This document shows positions 4,510-6,225 of a stretch of 6,225 nt of DNA, in pieces. Made by a program: the position numbers and the translations under genes. Origin of the DNA: Comamonas sp. (lineage in GTDB: Bacteria; Pseudomonadota; Gammaproteobacteria; Burkholderiales; Burkholderiaceae_C); assembly GCA_019236485.1 (NCBI GenBank), contig JAFAIY010000374.1, positions 1 through 6,225 of the forward strand, given 5' to 3'. Positions within the stretch are counted from its first letter, which is position 1, and every line of letters starts with the position of its first letter. The notes under the pieces were generated by a model. It made no database searches and was not told where the DNA came from. It saw only the letters and a list, made by a program, of their open reading frames with translations.

Positions 4510-6225
4510 TCAGAACTGATAGCCGAGGCTGGCTCCGGCCATCCATTGGCGGCCGGGCGCGGCTTCGAAGTAGCGGCCGTTGCTGTCGTTGACGATGACC
4601 GAGCCCACATATTTCTTGTCGCCCAGATTGTCGATGCGTGCAAAGGTATTGAGCCTCCAGGCGCCCAGGCGCCGGGTATAGCTCGCGCTCAGGCTGGCTA
4701 CGCCGTAGCCGGGTGCATAGACGCTGTTGGCATCGTCGGCCGCAATGCGGCCCAGGCTGCGCCAGTCCAGGCCCAGGCGCCAGTCGGCGCTCGGGAACCA
4801 GTCCAGACCCAGATAAGCCTGGTTTCGGCTGGTTCCCGCAAGGCGCTTGCCTGCGGGGATGCAGTCCAGGCCCTTGGTATTGCAATAGCCGCTGCGCAGG
4901 CTGGCATCGAGCAGGGTCAGAGCCGCGTTGAGGCGCAGCTTGGGCGTGAGCCAGGTTGTGCTGCTCAACTCCATGCCGCGGCGGCGGGTCTGGCCGGCGT
5001 TCCGGTAGGAGGTTCGGCCGTTGTCGTTGCCGGCGACCACGATCTCGGCCTCGGTCCGGGTCTGGAACAGCGCGGCCGACCAGTCGCCGCGCATGCCGGC
5101 CAGGGTGAAGCGCTGCTTGATGCCCAGTTCGGCGCTGGTCGACAGCGCGGGCTGCAGGCCCAGGTTCAGGCCGGAGCTTGCGTCGGGGCGGTAGGAGATT
5201 TCGTTGAAGGTCGGGGTCTCGAAGCCGCGGCCCAGCGAGGCATAGATGCTGCTGTCCTGGCTCAGCTGGCGCTGCAGCGAAATCACGGGCAAAAGCTTGT
5301 GAAAGCCGGTGCTGCCGCTGTCGTTGCCATCGGCCAGGAAATGGTCGTGCGACCGGAACTGCACATTGCTCCAGCGCAGGCCGGCGTCCAGCTTCCAGCT
5401 CGGCGCGAAGGCCCAGGAGGCTTGCAGATAGGGGTCGATATTGCTGAGGGTGTTGCGCTCGTCGCGCACCAGAGCGCCGACCACACCGAGCTGGTTGCCG
5501 ACAAAGTTCTTGTAGCCCTGGCGGTCTTCCTTGACGGTATTGGCGGCCAGACCGGCGATCAGGTTCAGGCGGCCCTGGCCCAGCTCGTATTTGCCGCTCC
5601 AGCGCGCGTCCAGCCCGCCATAGTCGCGCTGCAGGTCTATCACGCCGCCCTTGAAGCCCGTCTGCGAGGCCTTGGGCGTGGCCTGGAACTGGGTCAGTTC
5701 GCGCTGGCCCGCATAGACCATGAGGCGCAGGGCCTGGCCGCCATCGAGCTGGCGCTCGTAAGTCAATCCGGCCTGGGTCTGCTGCACGCTCTTGCGGGAA
5801 TTCATGGTGAGTGCAGCCGGATTTACGGAGCGAGGGTTGGCGGCCCAGTCCCTGGGGGAGACGCCGCCCGGGTCCTGGGCATCGAGGTCCACATGGTTGG
5901 CGACCAGGGTCAGCTGGCTGTACTCGTCGGGCCTGAGATCGAGGCGGGCATTGAAGAGGTTTTTGTCCGCCGCACTCTGGGCGCGGTAGCCGTCGGTCAG
6001 AAAGCGGCTGGCGCTGAGCACATAGCCTATGCCGCCGGCCTCGCCACTGGCCTTGAGGCCCAGCCGCTTCTGGCCGTTGCTGCCCAGCGCGAAGCTGCTT
6101 TCGAGGCGGGGCGCGCCCTCGCCGCGCTCGGTATAGGCATTGATGACGCCACCCGAGGCATTGCCGTAGAGCGCGGAGTAGGGGCCGCGCAGCACCTCCA
6201 CGCGCTCCAGCGAGGCGATATCTAT
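4510..6225 (-). CDS. yncD: TonB-dependent outer-membrane receptor of the YncD/PqqU type, N-terminus outside the window
   Basis: The visible 571 residues cover the end of the plug domain and the whole beta-barrel; the frame is open to base 6225. The signal peptide, TonB box and most of the plug (about 125 residues by comparison with the ~700-residue E. coli YncD) are missing only because the window ends. The first lines read IDIASLERVEVLRGPYSAL, then YGNASGGVIN, the classic plug end. Stretches that match E. coli YncD as I remember it include DAQDPGGVSPRDW, QQTQAGLTYER, NIDPYLQASW, GRGFETPTFNEISYR, SYRNAGQTRRRG and GSVIVNDSNGRYFEAAPGRQ. A paired Cys-x6-Cys (codons 4882-4884 and 4861-4863) corresponds to a Cys pair in YncD and could form a loop disulfide. 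The protein ends in a terminal Phe (SLGYQF), the normal barrel-assembly signal. YncD was recently renamed PqqU and reported to import pyrroloquinoline quinone. The family assignment is strong; PQQ as substrate here is inferred. It is 586 bp upstream of bioM, probably a separate transcript. Confidence 0.92.
   Translation of the reverse strand: MDIASLERVEVLRGPYSALYGNASGGVINAYTERGEGAPRLESSFALGSNGQKRLGLKASGEAGGIGYVLSASRFLTDGYRAQSAADKNLFNARLDLRPDEYSQLTLVANHVDLDAQDPGGVSPRDWAANPRSVNPAALTMNSRKSVQQTQAGLTYERQLDGGQALRLMVYAGQRELTQFQATPKASQTGFKGGVIDLQRDYGGLDARWSGKYELGQGRLNLIAGLAANTVKEDRQGYKNFVGNQLGVVGALVRDERNTLSNIDPYLQASWAFAPSWKLDAGLRWSNVQFRSHDHFLADGNDSGSTGFHKLLPVISLQRQLSQDSSIYASLGRGFETPTFNEISYRPDASSGLNLGLQPALSTSAELGIKQRFTLAGMRGDWSAALFQTRTEAEIVVAGNDNGRTSYRNAGQTRRRGMELSSTTWLTPKLRLNAALTLLDASLRSGYCNTKGLDCIPAGKRLAGTSRNQAYLGLDWFPSADWRLGLDWRSLGRIAADDANSVYAPGYGVASLSASYTRRLGAWRLNTFARIDNLGDKKYVGSVIVNDSNGRYFEAAPGRQWMAGASLGYQF

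Noticed and set aside
4651..4680. Repeated AGGCGCC units near the end of the receptor gene
   Set aside because: They fall in frame in RRLGAWRL-coding sequence and reflect GC-rich Arg/Gly/Ala codons, not an independent repeat element.
1..6225. Search for CRISPR arrays, tRNA or rRNA genes, insertion sequences or integration sites
   Set aside because: No regularly spaced repeats, cloverleaf-like sequences, transposase motifs or paired terminal repeats were seen; gene order and codon style are uniform, giving no sign of recent insertion.

Overview
This is a GC-rich window with strongly G/C-biased third codon positions. All recognisable genes lie on the minus strand, so transcription runs from high to low coordinates. 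Gene content, codon style and promoter style suggest a betaproteobacterium, probably of the Comamonadaceae (Comamonas/Delftia/Acidovorax type). No rRNA or other marker gene fixes the genus.

Region 1 (6225 down to 4510) is the C-terminal ~80% of a TonB-dependent outer-membrane receptor. It reads into the window from outside and resembles E. coli YncD, recently renamed PqqU and reported as a receptor for pyrroloquinoline quinone (PQQ).

Region 2 (4509 down to 3924) is a 586-bp non-coding interval. It holds a weak terminator-like hairpin just after the receptor stop, two small perfect hairpins, an AT-rich island with an 8-7-8 imperfect inverted repeat, and a sigma70-like promoter candidate for the genes downstream. 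The hexamer TTGAGG is over-represented there, always in the same orientation.

Region 3 (3923 down to 1) is a compact five-gene operon. In order it encodes BioM (ABC ATPase), BioN (ECF T component), BioY (biotin-binding S component), a complete AMP-forming acyl-CoA synthetase-like protein and the N-terminal part of a thiolase. Junctions are tight: bioM/bioN overlap by 8 bp, bioN and bioY are separated by 21 bp with a clear Shine-Dalgarno sequence, bioY and the ligase share an ATGA overlap, and ligase and thiolase are 5 bp apart. BioMNY is the group I energy-coupling-factor importer for biotin. The ligase-thiolase pair behind bioY recalls the Bacillus subtilis yhfU-yhfT-yhfS (bioY, acyl-CoA ligase, thiolase) arrangement of the BirA regulon, whose enzymatic purpose has not, to my knowledge, been settled.

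Taken together, the window looks like a cofactor-scavenging locus: a likely PQQ receptor as a separate upstream unit, then a biotin importer transcribed with two acyl-CoA enzymes. The most interesting open question is why an acyl-CoA ligase and a thiolase are translationally coupled to biotin uptake. Salvage or remodelling of a biotin-like or pimelate-like carboxylic acid is a reasonable hypothesis but is not shown by the sequence.
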